A stretch of DNA of 64,000 bases from NCBI GenBank assembly GCA_001724245.1, contig MEDX01000003.1, positions 1 to 64,000 on the forward strand. The letters run 5' to 3'. The stretch is from Fonticula-like sp. SCN 57-25. Lineage: Eukaryota > Nucleariida > Rotosphaerida. A program made the translations under genes and the position numbers. The notes under the pieces are model-generated. The model had not been told where the DNA came from. It was given only the letters and a program-made list of their open reading frames with translations, and did no database searches. Below are positions 1 through 9,730 of the stretch, piece after piece (positions within the stretch are counted from its first letter, which is position 1; the number at the start of each line of letters is the position of its first letter).

Positions 1-1112
1 GCGTGAAATTTTTCAATGATCCACACGGCGAGGCCGAGCGGCGAGTCGCCAAGGGCCACACCAAGCGTATCGGGACGCGTCCCCTGAACATGCATATATC
101 CCGTTTCCTCAAACAGCTTTCCCGCCATCCGCGAGAGGGGAAGCACCTTGTCCTGGTCGTGCTTGCTGAGCAACCAGTTTGGCAGCAGCGCGCTCGGGAA
201 AACACGAGTGAGGATGGACATTGGGGAAGGCACCGCGATGTTAAAGTTGCTGTGCATGCCGCGGCAACGCTCTGTGTCCATAAGCGCAATAGCGTTGGCT
301 ATGACTGCGCCCCAGTCGCCGCCTTGGATTACGTAGGAGTCGTACTGGAGACGGCGCATGAGCTTGATGAACATTGCGCCAACCTCGACGGGCGACACGC
401 CACTCGTCGATGGTGCCTCCGAGAATGTGTAGCCTGGGATTGACGGGACAACCACGTTGAACACAGTATCAGCTTCGGCGTCCTCGGCCAGCATCTGCGC
501 AATCTTGTGGAATTCGTAAAAGCTGCCGGGCCAGCCGTGCAGCATGAGAAGGGTGTCAACCCGCTGCGAGCCGGTCGGACGCGCGCGGACGTGCACAAAG
601 TGAAGGTCGAGGCCGTCAATGCGCGTCAAGAACTGAGGAAGGCTAGCAAGGATTCGCTCCTGCTTGCGCCAATTGAACTCAACGGCGCCGTCCACGGCCT
701 CGGACGCGCTGATGCCTCGGAGCCAGGAACGCGCAAGTGCCAGGATGGCTTCCTTGTCTGCACCATAGGACCACCCCACGCCATGTAGCTCTGACGACGA
801 CTCATAACGGCTCAAACCCAGCTCCAAGCGCATGCGAAGATCGGCAAGTGACTCGTCGCTCACCTTGAACTCAAACTCGCGGATGCTCTGTGCGTTGTCA
901 GGGGATGCGTGAGTACGGCTGGTATCAAATCAAGGCTCACTCGAACTTACAATGTCGTCGCGGAGATGGCGGTTCTCCTCCTTCCCAAACCAATAGGCGC
1001 CATCTTCGAGGTTGACTGGACGCAGAGGTTTCAACTCGAAAAAGCCACTATTCCAGGACGTCGCTGCCCCCAGGACCAAGGCGAACGCTACGATCAACAA
1101 GGCGGCACGCAT
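1..1112 (-). CDS. EPHX1-like: Microsomal-type epoxide hydrolase (EPHX1 family), 3' part cut by window edge
   Basis: Alpha/beta-hydrolase that opens epoxides to diols, normally at the ER membrane. Exons 951..1112 and <1..887, joined in frame across a GTAAGT...CAG intron. The N-terminus is a hydrophobic signal anchor (MRAALLIVAFALVLGAATS), followed by the EPHX N-terminal segment FEFKVSDESLADLRMRL. Next come the oxyanion-hole motif HGWPGS, the nucleophile motif QGGDWGA (Asp near residue 244), and the family signature GYMHVQGTRPDTLGVALGDS just before the window edge. The acid and His of the triad lie outside the window. Its start codon is only 27 bases from the MED11 start on the other strand, so the two share a promoter. 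Family assignment is firm; substrate (xenobiotic or juvenile-hormone-like lipid) is unknown. Confidence 0.9.
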
Positions 1113-1113
1113 C

Positions 1114-1129
1114 GCAAACTGCAAACTGC
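1114..1129. promoter_or_regulatory. Tandem GCAAACT element between divergent EPHX and MED11 starts
   Basis: GCAAACTGCAAACTGC fills over half of the 27 bases separating the two start codons. The same tandem element recurs upstream of ACS (9684-9702), PELP1 (19281-19297) and the DHHC gene (32432-32448). Function is inferred from recurrence and position only. Confidence 0.5.
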
Positions 1130-1139
1130 CTCTGCAACG

Positions 1140-1645
1140 ATGGAAGGGCTCGGTGATGGGGAGGATCTGCGCACAACGGGAGAGGAGAAGCTCGCCACGC
1201 TTCACACAATAGAGCTGGTGCGAGGTACAGGCGCGTAGATAACTGTGTTCCTGACAGCATTCCTTTGTTCCTGGCAGCAAATCCAACAACTTCTTCAGCT
1301 AGCCGGCACGGCAGTACGGCAGCTATCAAACACGGATTTTGACCAAACCGAGTTTGAGACGTCAGCCAGTGAGTACTTTAGTAACCTAGAGGTGCGCCTG
1401 CTTGTGTTTATGGTATTTCTTCTTTTTTTTACCAACTTTTGTTGCCTTGGTGACGATAGTCTATTCGCAACGGACTGAGAGAAGTGATCACCACAACGGC
1501 TGTGTCTGATCGCCCGTTCCAGCTCAGCACGTACCTCGAGGAAAAGCAGTTTGAGCTGTACGGTACAGCCGCCTCTCTCGCAGAAGCCGAAATTGCCAAT
1601 ATTCTTCAACTACTTCCCGACGCTGCCATTGAGCCCCGCCAGTAG
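1140..1645 (+). CDS. MED11: Mediator complex subunit 11
   Basis: Head-module subunit of Mediator, which bridges activators and RNA polymerase II in the nucleus. Exons 1140..1217, 1278..1391 and 1460..1645 give 125 aa, close to the roughly 117 aa of animal MED11. The helical pattern fits the family: EEKLATLHTIEL joins QIQQLLQLAGTAVRQLS, then an acidic linker, then the helix starting EYFSNLESIRNGLREVI. Introns start GTGCGA and GTGCGC. Identification rests on the helix pattern and size; small Mediator subunits diverge fast, so some doubt remains. It shares a very short divergent promoter with the epoxide hydrolase. Confidence 0.7.
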
Positions 1646-1755
1646 TAGCTTCTATAATGCAATGTTCTGTATACTATGCTATCATATTATTCAAGGAAAT
1701 GTACAAAAATACACAAGGAAATCTAGTCAGCGGCTTTGAATAGTGCTGCGGTCAC

Positions 1756-2917
1756 TCAAGGGGCAGCAATTTCAACCAGCCGCTCAATGACCTGCAAAGA
1801 TGTCGAGAGGTCGCCCGCGTCGTAAAACTAGCAAGATATCAGCGAACCGAATCACGTCCTGCAGACGCGTACCTTTGCCTTCCCTTCCGCTGCAATAAAC
1901 GCTACTTGCGTCCCCACACGAATGAGCCTAAAAGCAGATAACTGCAAGTTGAATCGCCTGCTAAACTGGTCCAGCACCGCGTCATAGAGCTCCGAGCCGT
2001 CCTGCGTCCCGAGCTTGTGCCCCAGTCGCTGCATGCTATCGGCGCCGACCGAAAGCGACAGTTTCCGAAGATGAGGCGCAACGGATTCAGGGGCAGCAAA
2101 AGTCAACTCCATCGGTTTGCCGGTGGCTATTCGACAGTCGGAATGTCAGGGATGACAACCAGAAAGCAAGGGCGCTTCGTACGGTCCAGAATAGCGTGAT
2201 GGCCCCACTGCTTCGCCAAAATGGAAAGGTCAGCGGGTGTAATGGACAGCGGCGAAACGCGGCAGTCAAAGTGCCGTTCCATCCACCTTGAAAAGAGGGC
2301 GATGTGAGGGGCCGAGCTGCGGATCAGCATGAGGGGGTAAGATCGAAAGTCGCTTCCCCCCATCGCCAAGGCAGCTGATTCGGCTACCAAAGTGGAAACA
2401 AGCACAGCTTGAATAGTCACACGAGGCGACTTTTCTGCTTCGCGATTGGCAACGTAGCTCACGTAGACATGCAGCGCCCAAACGTTGCGTTCTAAGTTTA
2501 CACGAGCAGTTAGGACGCAAGGCAGCAAGGCGGACAACAAAACAAGACATACCAATGTCTAGTGAAAGTGGGCGTATACGACAGCTGTCAACTTCCGGGT
2601 TGGGCAACGTGTTTGAAAGCTCTCTTGTTAAAAACGTCTTCAAGTCAGCTTCATGCACCGAGAGGTTCGACATCGTCAGCCCGTGGAGAGGAGACACGCG
2701 GTAAGTCGTCCACGACACATTCCGTAATGCTAAAAGCCAGCATAAGACTGCATTCGAGCAAGTGTACAGGGCGCGTCATACCACTCCAAGCTTTCTGTAA
2801 ATCGGCGAGCTGTGCTGCAGATGCGGACCTGTACTGAGATGCGGACGGGGTGACGCCGCCCGGCGTGTGCAGGGTCCGTCCAAGGCGCGAACCCGGTCGT
2901 CCAGCAGACAACGGCAC
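1756..2917 (-). CDS. CENPL: Centromere protein L (CENP-L / Iml3)
   Basis: Subunit of the constitutive centromere-associated network that, with CENP-N, binds CENP-A chromatin at kinetochores. Exons (minus) 2782..2917, 2553..2729, 2183..2491, 1873..2126 and 1756..1827 give 315 aa. Three blocks line up with animal CENP-L: WTTYRVSPLHGLTMSNL near residue 55; FDCRVSPLSITPADL near residue 180; and FSRRFNLQLSAFRLIRVG near residue 260. The last is followed by the short C-terminal helix ending EIAAP. All four introns have GT-AG ends and the joins keep these blocks continuous. It faces an unrecognised gene across an intergenic region with E2F-like sites, which would fit cell-cycle expression. Confidence 0.88.
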
Positions 2918-3016
2918 ACGCGTTAGCTAATATTTCGTTTCGTTAGAACAGAGGGTCAAGAGCTACAGTGCCGCACCCTTGGTGTGGACATCTTGACGCT
3001 TTGAAAACGGCTGGAT

Positions 3017-3161
3017 TTTGGCGCTCTTTCGATCAGATTTGTAGGTTTGGTCGGTCAGCGTCGGTCAGCGTCGGTCAGCGTCGGCCAGCGGTTTGCTCCT
3101 TTTCGCGAAAAAGTCCGTCAGCCGTTTTTTCGTCGGTCTGTCCTGTGTGCAGTTTGGCGCC
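3017..3161. promoter_or_regulatory. E2F-like sites and decamer repeat in the CENPL / 3177 gene divergent promoter
   Basis: The interval holds TTTGGCGC at 3017-3024, a perfect palindrome TTTTCGCGAAAA at 3100-3111, and TTTGGCGCC at 3153-3161. These match the E2F/DP (or MBF-like) consensus TTTSSCGC. Between them lie four tandem decamers (3051-3090). Such sites usually drive G1/S expression, which suits a kinetochore gene. Binding is inferred. Confidence 0.55.
3051..3090. repeat. Four tandem TCGGTCAGCG decamers
   Basis: Units 3051-3060, 3061-3070 and 3071-3080 are identical; 3081-3090 differs by one base (T to C). A 10-bp period places each copy on the same DNA face. The core GGTCAGCG recurs twice upstream of the HSF gene (62503 and 62544). 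Confidence 0.9.
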
Positions 3162-3176
3162 ATTAACCTGTCCGCA

Positions 3177-4199
3177 ATGTCGTTTCCTGAGCACGACAAG
3201 GCGCAGATGAAGACCGCCGCAGAGGCATTGGTGCTTGGCCTCTCGGACGACGTTCAGGCCGCCGCTGCGGGTCTTATCGCTGCGACCCCGCACGTCATGC
3301 CTATCGCATTCACTGGCGAGCCGACGTATGACATTTACGTGCGTCGCAAAAACCGGCTCGATGGTTTCCGTATCCACCGCAACACGTCCAAGACCGAGCT
3401 CACTGATCTTCTCCGCGAGTCTTTTGGGCTTGAGGCAGGCACTGTCGTGCTTCGCCATGGCGGCGCGGTCATGAGCATGTCGGCGATGGCTCCCAACACC
3501 AAGGAGGACCCCTACATGCTGGACGTCTTGACGGGTTCGGAGGAGCGCCGTGTGACCCGTACGTCATTGCACACCAGTTTGCGTAGCATTGTAATTGACT
3601 CGTTTTATATTGTTTAAAGGCAAGAATAACAACACGCGCCGCTACACTGTGGACGACAAGCTTGCCGTTCAGGATCCCGGAAACAAGCATTACAAGAACG
3701 AGCAGAACGCACTGAAGTGGGGCAAGGAGAATCTCAAGGACATGGGCGGGCTTGTCATTTCGCTGTCGATGGCCATTCGCATGTGTCGCCACTTGCGCAC
3801 GCTCCAGTCTGCCTTTAACCTCAACCTCACCGGCCTTTCGCTCGCGGACCTCAGCAAGGAGTCTCTGCAAAACTTTGTTCGCGAGGCGGCGCGCTTCGTC
3901 AAGGGAGACAGCAGGCGTACGCGCAAGGTAGACGAAACGCGCGTCACCATTTTGAGGCAGCACGCACCGGGAAACTCAATTGCAAAGCTTTTTGACCAAT
4001 TGAACCAGATCATTCGCCGCAGCGTCCCCGCGGAAGTTGTCCTGCCGGACGACAACGAGCTCGCTTTCTTCAGCTCCAAGGTGCGCCTCTGCACCGCCGT
4101 ACTGCGGTTGTTGGATACTAAAAGGAACAATGCCTGCAGATAAGCACCAGGATCGAGGCGCCCGGCATTGGGCTAAACGACCTTGCAGGCCTCGCGTAG
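3177..4199 (+). CDS. Unrecognised conserved-looking protein, 305 aa
   Basis: I do not recognise this family. Exons 3177..3558, 3620..4080 and 4125..4199, with introns starting GTACGT and GTGCGC; codon usage matches the surrounding genes. The protein has no obvious signal peptide or membrane span. The N-terminal half is globular-looking (YDIYVRRKNRLDGFRIHRN near residue 50, then a segment like a small alpha/beta unit). The middle is basic (KNNNTRRYTVDDKLAV). The C-terminal half is helical with several Leu heptads and the basic stretch KGDSRRTRK. The promoter is shared with CENPL and holds E2F-like sites, so a nuclear or cell-cycle role is possible but only a guess. Confidence is for the gene model, not a function. 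Confidence 0.75.
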
Positions 4200-4526
4200 G
4201 CAAGCTCTTTTCGTTTTTTAATGCGGTTTTCTGTTCGTTTTGTTGCATTCTCTTTCATAGTAGGAGCCTTTCCTGAGTAGCCAGGCCGTGTATGTTGACT
4301 AGACGCGGGCCTTGGCTCAGTTGCGGTGTAAATAGTATGGATGATATCGAGGGCACATGCGCAGATGGTCACGTTTGCACAAAGGCGGGAAGGGGAGGGA
4401 TTTGGTATATTATATCAAACCACTGTGAAGTAAACAAAGAAAAACAAAAAGCGACGAGGCAACATATCGTCATGCACCACGTTTATCAAAACGTAGATAT
4501 AAATGAGCCAAATGACTCATGGTAAT
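4200..4526. other. Intergenic spacer between convergent genes
   Basis: AT-richer 3' flank of the 3177 gene and of importin-5. I see no further ORF with matching codon use, no tRNA and no repeat; it presumably holds the two 3' UTRs. Confidence 0.6.
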
Positions 4527-7500
4527 CTAAGCCTGCTGGTGCTGCTGCTGCTGCTGCAACAAAAGGCGGACCTCAGCCTGCTGGTTCTGGGGAACGTTCG
4601 ACCAGAGAGCATCCTTAAGGTTGGCGGGGAGCTGGGCCTCCATCTGCAAAATAAGATGGAGCACACGGGCAAGCAGCTCCGGCTCCTTCTTGAGCACGGG
4701 TCCAAGAGCGCCGAGCGTCATCACCAAACCAATCTGAGGCAGGTTGGCCAAGTTGTTGGCGAAAAGGCCAGCATTATTACTACAGAGGACAGGGCAAAAT
4801 AGCAATAACATTAGTGACCACAGCCAAAAACTGGCAGAGCGTACGTCTCAATCAACTGGCAGAGGAAGCGATAGCACCGCTTCGCCTCACCGGCGTCCTT
4901 GCTGATCGGCAGCAGGCGCAGCCAATTCGCAATCGTCTCCGACGTATCAAAACGGTTGCCATAGCCCTCGAGAATCTTGGAAATGGCAGAAATAGCTAAA
5001 AGAGCCATCGCCGTTAGGAAACAGACGCCAAGCGGTGCAACGACACGAACCATTCTCAGTGGCGTAAATCTCGGATTCGCTACGAGCACCCTCGGCGGAC
5101 GCGACCTGGAACAGACGAGCGAGGCTCTCAAAGCAAAGCTGGTAAAAGTCATCGAGGCCAGAGAGCGCAAGGACACCAATGCCATAGACAGCAGCCTGGC
5201 GAATTTCAGGCATCTCATGCACAGACCCAGCAATCATCGGCTGGATGAAGAACTGATGGTACGTCTTGGCATGGTGCGGCGCAAACTCCAACAGATCGTC
5301 AAAGAGGCACAGGCCCCACTGCTGCTCAAGCAATGTGCGGTCCGCTCCCTGCACGGAGCGTAGTGAGCATAGGAAGCAACCCAATAGTGAGACGTACCAA
5401 CATGCCCGCCAATAATGGCACGAGCTCGTTAAAATAGGGGACATAGGCGTCTCCCATGGCCTTGAACACGGCATTGTTCATGCCGCCGATGGCACGCAGG
5501 AGGCGCTCCTCCTTGATCTCGTCCTCCTCAAGCTGGTCGGCCGTGTCGGCGTCGTACTCATCGGTACCGCGAAGCTGCTCAGTGGTGTGGATGCGAGCCA
5601 GGCAGTCGCGCAGCTGCGAGCCCAAAACGTTGGCAAGGTGCGTCAACTGCGCCACCGTGAAGCAGTTGGAGCCGAGGAGCTCGGCGGCAGAGGTGGCGGA
5701 CTCGAGGAAATCAGCAAGAACCGAAGCGTCCTCCTCGGTACGCATGACGTCCAGCATCATATTAAAAGCCGTCTCCCAAAGGCCAAGCACGGCTTGGCGA
5801 TCATGGTTCGCAAGGAGCAGCGAGTTGAGGAGCGGAGCAACGCACTGTGCGGCAGCAATACGCGTGGAGTCATCAAAGTAAAAGCGCATCAAGGGCACCA
5901 CAATGTTGAAGACCTCCTGGGCGTAAGAAGCAAAGCCGCCCTTGAGCTCACGCGCATAGCAGTACAGCATCTCAATGGCGGTGCACTTTTCGGCGAGGTT
6001 GCTCGTCTTGATGCAAAGGCGCTGATCGTGCACCTTGACGTACTCCCAGCCCTGGGCAGGGTCATACGTTTCTTCCGGGTTGTCATCATCAGGGTCAAGG
6101 AGCGCAATGTCAGGCTTGATGTGCGCCGACGCGATCACGGACGGCATCACGTGCGGCAGGTAGGCGAGGAAGTCGTCACCAAGGATCGAGCCGATGCGGG
6201 CGGCAGACGTGAGCATGAAGGAGGCCACCGGGTCGTCGGTCTCGAGACCGCTCTGCTGCTGCGTGCGCACGAGCAGGTCCATGACCACGCGCGCATCGTT
6301 ACCGAACGTAGCCTTACCAACGGCCATGCCAATAAGACTGATGCACTCCATCGTCTTGCCGAGAAGCATACGCGTCTCAGGACGCGACGCGGCGTAGGCA
6401 AGGATCTGCTGAAGGATGGGCATGAAGTGGCTGTAGTGGCGCTGGAAAAGCTCCTGGGACGCGTCCGCAACCGTGGCGATCGTGGTGACGGCCTGCTCAA
6501 GCACATACCGACGCGCATCGACGCGCAGCATATGGAAGAGCTTTGTGAGGATAGGGTCAAGGAAAGGATCCAGCTGCTCGCGGGCGGCCTGCTCCGTAAA
6601 GTTGACAAGGGCGGCAGCAGCATGCGCCTGGACGCGGGGGTTGTTCACGTCGTCGAGGAGGTGCAGAAGCGCCGGCAAAATGACATCCGAGAAATCCTCC
6701 TGGAAGACCGGAGCAAAATCGGTCGCCAGCTGACCGGCCGCATTGCAGAACGCATAGCGAACGCGCGGGTGCGGGTCCTGAACGAACGGCATGATGAGCT
6801 GAACGACGTCCTTCATGTGCTCGCTCATAGTTTTGGCGGCACCCTCAGCCATGGTGGAGATGGCAATGAGAGCAGCGTGGCGCTGAGCCCAGTCAGGGTT
6901 CTGAAGCATCGCCTGAATGGTGGTGAAGGCGGTGGGAACAACGGTAGTGCCGCGCAGAGCGGTGACAATGCGATCAAGCGCCTGCTCACCAACGGCAGCG
7001 TTGCACTTGTAGTCAAACTCATCCACGAGCTCCGTTGTGTACCAGTCGCTGTCATCCTCCAAGTCCATCATAAGGAAGAGCACCGTCGGGATAACCATGG
7101 AGACATAGGTAGCCGAGCGGCGCGAAGCCACAGGCGAGCGCTCCGCAATGGTGACGAGCATCTCAAGGGCAAGCTGGCGGGTCGAATCCTCCAGCTCCTT
7201 CTTGTTGACAATCTGGACCATCGCGTTGATGAGCAGCTCAATATGGGGGCGGACAAAGGACGGGGCAGAGCTGGCCATGTCAACAAAGCCGGTGAGCGCC
7301 TTCTGAGCAGAGTCCTCATCAAACTGGTTAAGGGCCTCTCCGATGACGCCGAGCATAGGGTGGACCATGTCGCTGAAGATGCTGCGCTCCTGCGAATTAA
7401 CCACGAGCAGGAGGCCGATCGTAGCCCGCAAGGCCATGATCCGAACCTCCACGGCAATGTTCTGTGTCAGAGCACGCGCGAGGACCTCCTTGAGCACGGT

Positions 7501-8107
7501 GATGTAGCGACCGAGGTTTTCGCCAAAGATGGTCGGCCACGACGCGAAGACGGTAAGCGGCATCTCGAGCTGCGCAGGATCGGGGTTGGACACTGCCTGG
7601 AACATAAAAGGAAGGAGCTCATCCCACGACTCGTCTAAAAGAGGGATACTTAGTATGCAGAAAAGCACAAAAGCACTGTGCGTACTCGTCTTGTGGAAAT
7701 ACTGACCAGCTTCGGCAACCGAGTGGCAAATCTTTTGGCGAACACTGCGATCCTGCTCCGATGAAAGACCACGCAGCAAGGCGTTCTTGCAGAAAACACG
7801 CGACTCTGGCCGGGTTTGACGCCAGAGCGACTTTTCGTCGTCCAGCGTGTTGAACGCATAGCGACGGAACAGAACGGCGCAAATCGACCTCACCTGCCGA
7901 GCAAAGAAAGTCAGAAAAGAGCGCTAATTCGCAAAAAAAGCGTACCTGCTTGTCCTGGGACTCTGTCATAGCAGAGCAAAGCTGCTGCAACAGCTGATCG
8001 GGCTGCTGCGAGGCTTGCTCAAATGCCTTCTCGGCATTCTCGCGAATGGCATTGTTCTCGGACAGCAACGAGGTAATCAGCTGCTCGAACTCGCCTTGCA
8101 TGGCCAT
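4527..8107 (-). CDS. IPO5: Importin-5 / karyopherin beta-3 (Kap121, RanBP5)
   Basis: Nuclear import receptor of HEAT-repeat type that carries ribosomal proteins and histones through the pore under RanGTP control. Exons (minus) 7946..8107, 7707..7893, 5398..7634, 5051..5348, 4845..4995 and 4527..4779 give 1095 aa, the family's usual length. Diagnostic blocks include NPDWAQRHAALIAISTMAEG, QDPHPRVRYAFCNAAGQLAT, VQAHAAAALVNFTEQA and TMECISLIGMAVGKATFG. Near the C-terminus come QQWGLCLFDD and ATENAISAISKILEG. The protein ends in a Gln-rich tail. A start two codons downstream (8101) is also possible. A long complementary-strand ORF at 5587-7638 is a codon-bias shadow. Confidence 0.97.
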
Positions 8108-8745
8108 CGCTGCTCAAATGACCAAAGCGCACAAATCACACAAAGGTCTGCTCCGACGTCCAAAGAATGACTGACGAATCACAGCCACGCACAGTACGCT
8201 CCAAAAGAAAGAGGTAGTGCTGGCGATGGTGGTGCAGTCGACCGACCACGCGTGCCTTTCCCTTTTTCCTTCTGATTGGCGCCAAAACTGATCCGGATCT
8301 TTCAATCTGCCTTCAATCGGGATTCAATCCAGATTTGGTGGACCACCTGAAGCCAGGAAATGAGCACAGATGCCGAGCCATGGACAATAAGTACAAATAC
8401 TAGTATCTATTCATGTGTTAAAATGATTGTCAGCCAATGTTCTGGTTGGTATATATTAAGATGTCATCTAGACATTTGCAAATCGAAATTAAACGCAGAC
8501 CGCGTTCATATAAGCATAATAATAAGCAAACATAAATAATAACTAGTTACAACTAAATGTAGCAAGAACAGTACACGCAGATATCCTGCAGTATACATGT
8601 CACGCGGAGCTTTAAACGAAATATTGTCTCACATAACTAACAAATAGTACTCACTGGGCACAAGGCAATGCAAGTATACCATGCGCAAGCAAATAGGAAC
8701 AAACCCCACATGATGTCAATACATCATCACGAACATTCAAATATG
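8108..8745. other. Intergenic region upstream of IPO5, mostly AT-rich
   Basis: Holds the IPO5 promoter side, including TTGGCGCCAA at about 8276-8285 (E2F-like), then about 450 bases of AT-rich sequence with no supportable ORF, tRNA or repeat. Confidence 0.6.
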
Positions 8746-9170
8746 CTAATTAATTAGCTGTGCCAGCGCTGAAGTAGGAGAAGATGCCTGGATCTGAAAG
8801 TGATGGTTGACCATGGCATACTGGCGGACGAGGTCCTCCGAATCGCACGTTGCGGCGACAACACGCGCGCGCTTGCGCCTGCAAGCGTCCATCAGCACGT
8901 CTATGCGCAAAGGCTCATTCGCTACAGCGCAGTGGTTAGATCCAGGGGGTACAACACGCAAATCCCATCGATGCGCGTACCTTGACTGGCGGCGAACTGC
9001 AGGTCCGGCACTTGCTGCATGTCATCATCCTCTTCGCGTTCCTCCCTTCTGCTCTCTAGAGAGAGCGGAGCAGGCTTCGCGACTGGCTTGTTCTCTTCCT
9101 CCGAAGCTGCGCCCCCTACAGATAGCGGCTGCAGTGACTTTGTAGTGGCATTCCACTTGAAGACGCCCAT
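8746..9170 (-). CDS. Small unrecognised protein, 121 aa
   Basis: Exons (minus) 8981..9170 and 8746..8921 joined over a GTACGC...TAG intron. The start at 9170 begins MGVFKWNATTKSLQPL; there is a Glu/Asp/Arg-rich middle (ESRREEREEDDD), then a helical C-terminal part rich in Arg/Val with QYAMVNHHFQIQ. No signal peptide or membrane span. I do not recognise it; it could be a small complex subunit or coiled-coil adaptor. The splice join preserves the frame and removes a stop-containing segment, which supports a real gene. Confidence 0.55.
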
Positions 9171-9730
9171 GGATTCATTCAACACACCACTTGGTGAGAA
9201 GGACGGCAAAGGAAAGGGCAAGCAGAGCAAACCAGGCTTGGTTGCAAGACTTGTTCCAAGCACGAGAGGCTCGAGGGAGACCAAGACCGATACAGAGCCG
9301 AAACGTGCGCGTCAGCTCCGACGACTACTCCTTCACGTTTGGTCGTGTTTCGCACGTTTTCGATACGAATACAATTACTTTAAAAGGAAAGTGATCCCGA
9401 TCTCCACCAATCATATCGAGGGCTCTCTGCCAATCGAAAGTGGTCCCGACAGAGAGGACGGTCGGTATAACAGCGTCGCTTCGTCCTTAGAATGGACACT
9501 TTTTCACTTGACAATTGCACTGCGGAATTAGTAGACAACTCGCCTTAGCGCTATCTGGCACAATAGTGTCCTTTTTGTGTTGTTTGTTCTATATAAAAAC
9601 GGTAAAATCGGTACTTACATCACTCTTCAATCCAGGTTCAGTATGGTCGAACCTGCAAACTGCGATGCAAACTTGATCAATAACAAACTGCAAACTGCAA
9701 ACGTTCACTACTTGCTCGTTGGCCATCACC
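9171..9730. other. Divergent intergenic region before ACS
   Basis: No supportable gene. The last 80 bases hold clustered GCAAACT copies (see 9652-9703); the rest shows short chance ORFs only. Confidence 0.55.
9652..9703. promoter_or_regulatory. Clustered GCAAACT elements upstream of ACS
   Basis: Five copies of (T/A)GCAAAC or ACAAACT lie in about 50 bases, including three in tandem at 9684-9702, ending 28 bases before the ACS start codon. Same element as at 1114-1129. Confidence 0.5.

Noticed and set aside
3-443. 146-residue plus-strand ORF at the left edge
   Set aside because: Antisense to the epoxide hydrolase, whose motifs QGGDWGA and GYMHVQGT are unmistakable on the minus strand.
5587-7638. 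683-residue ORF opposite importin-5
   Set aside because: Same codon-bias shadow; importin-5 on the minus strand matches its family over the full length.
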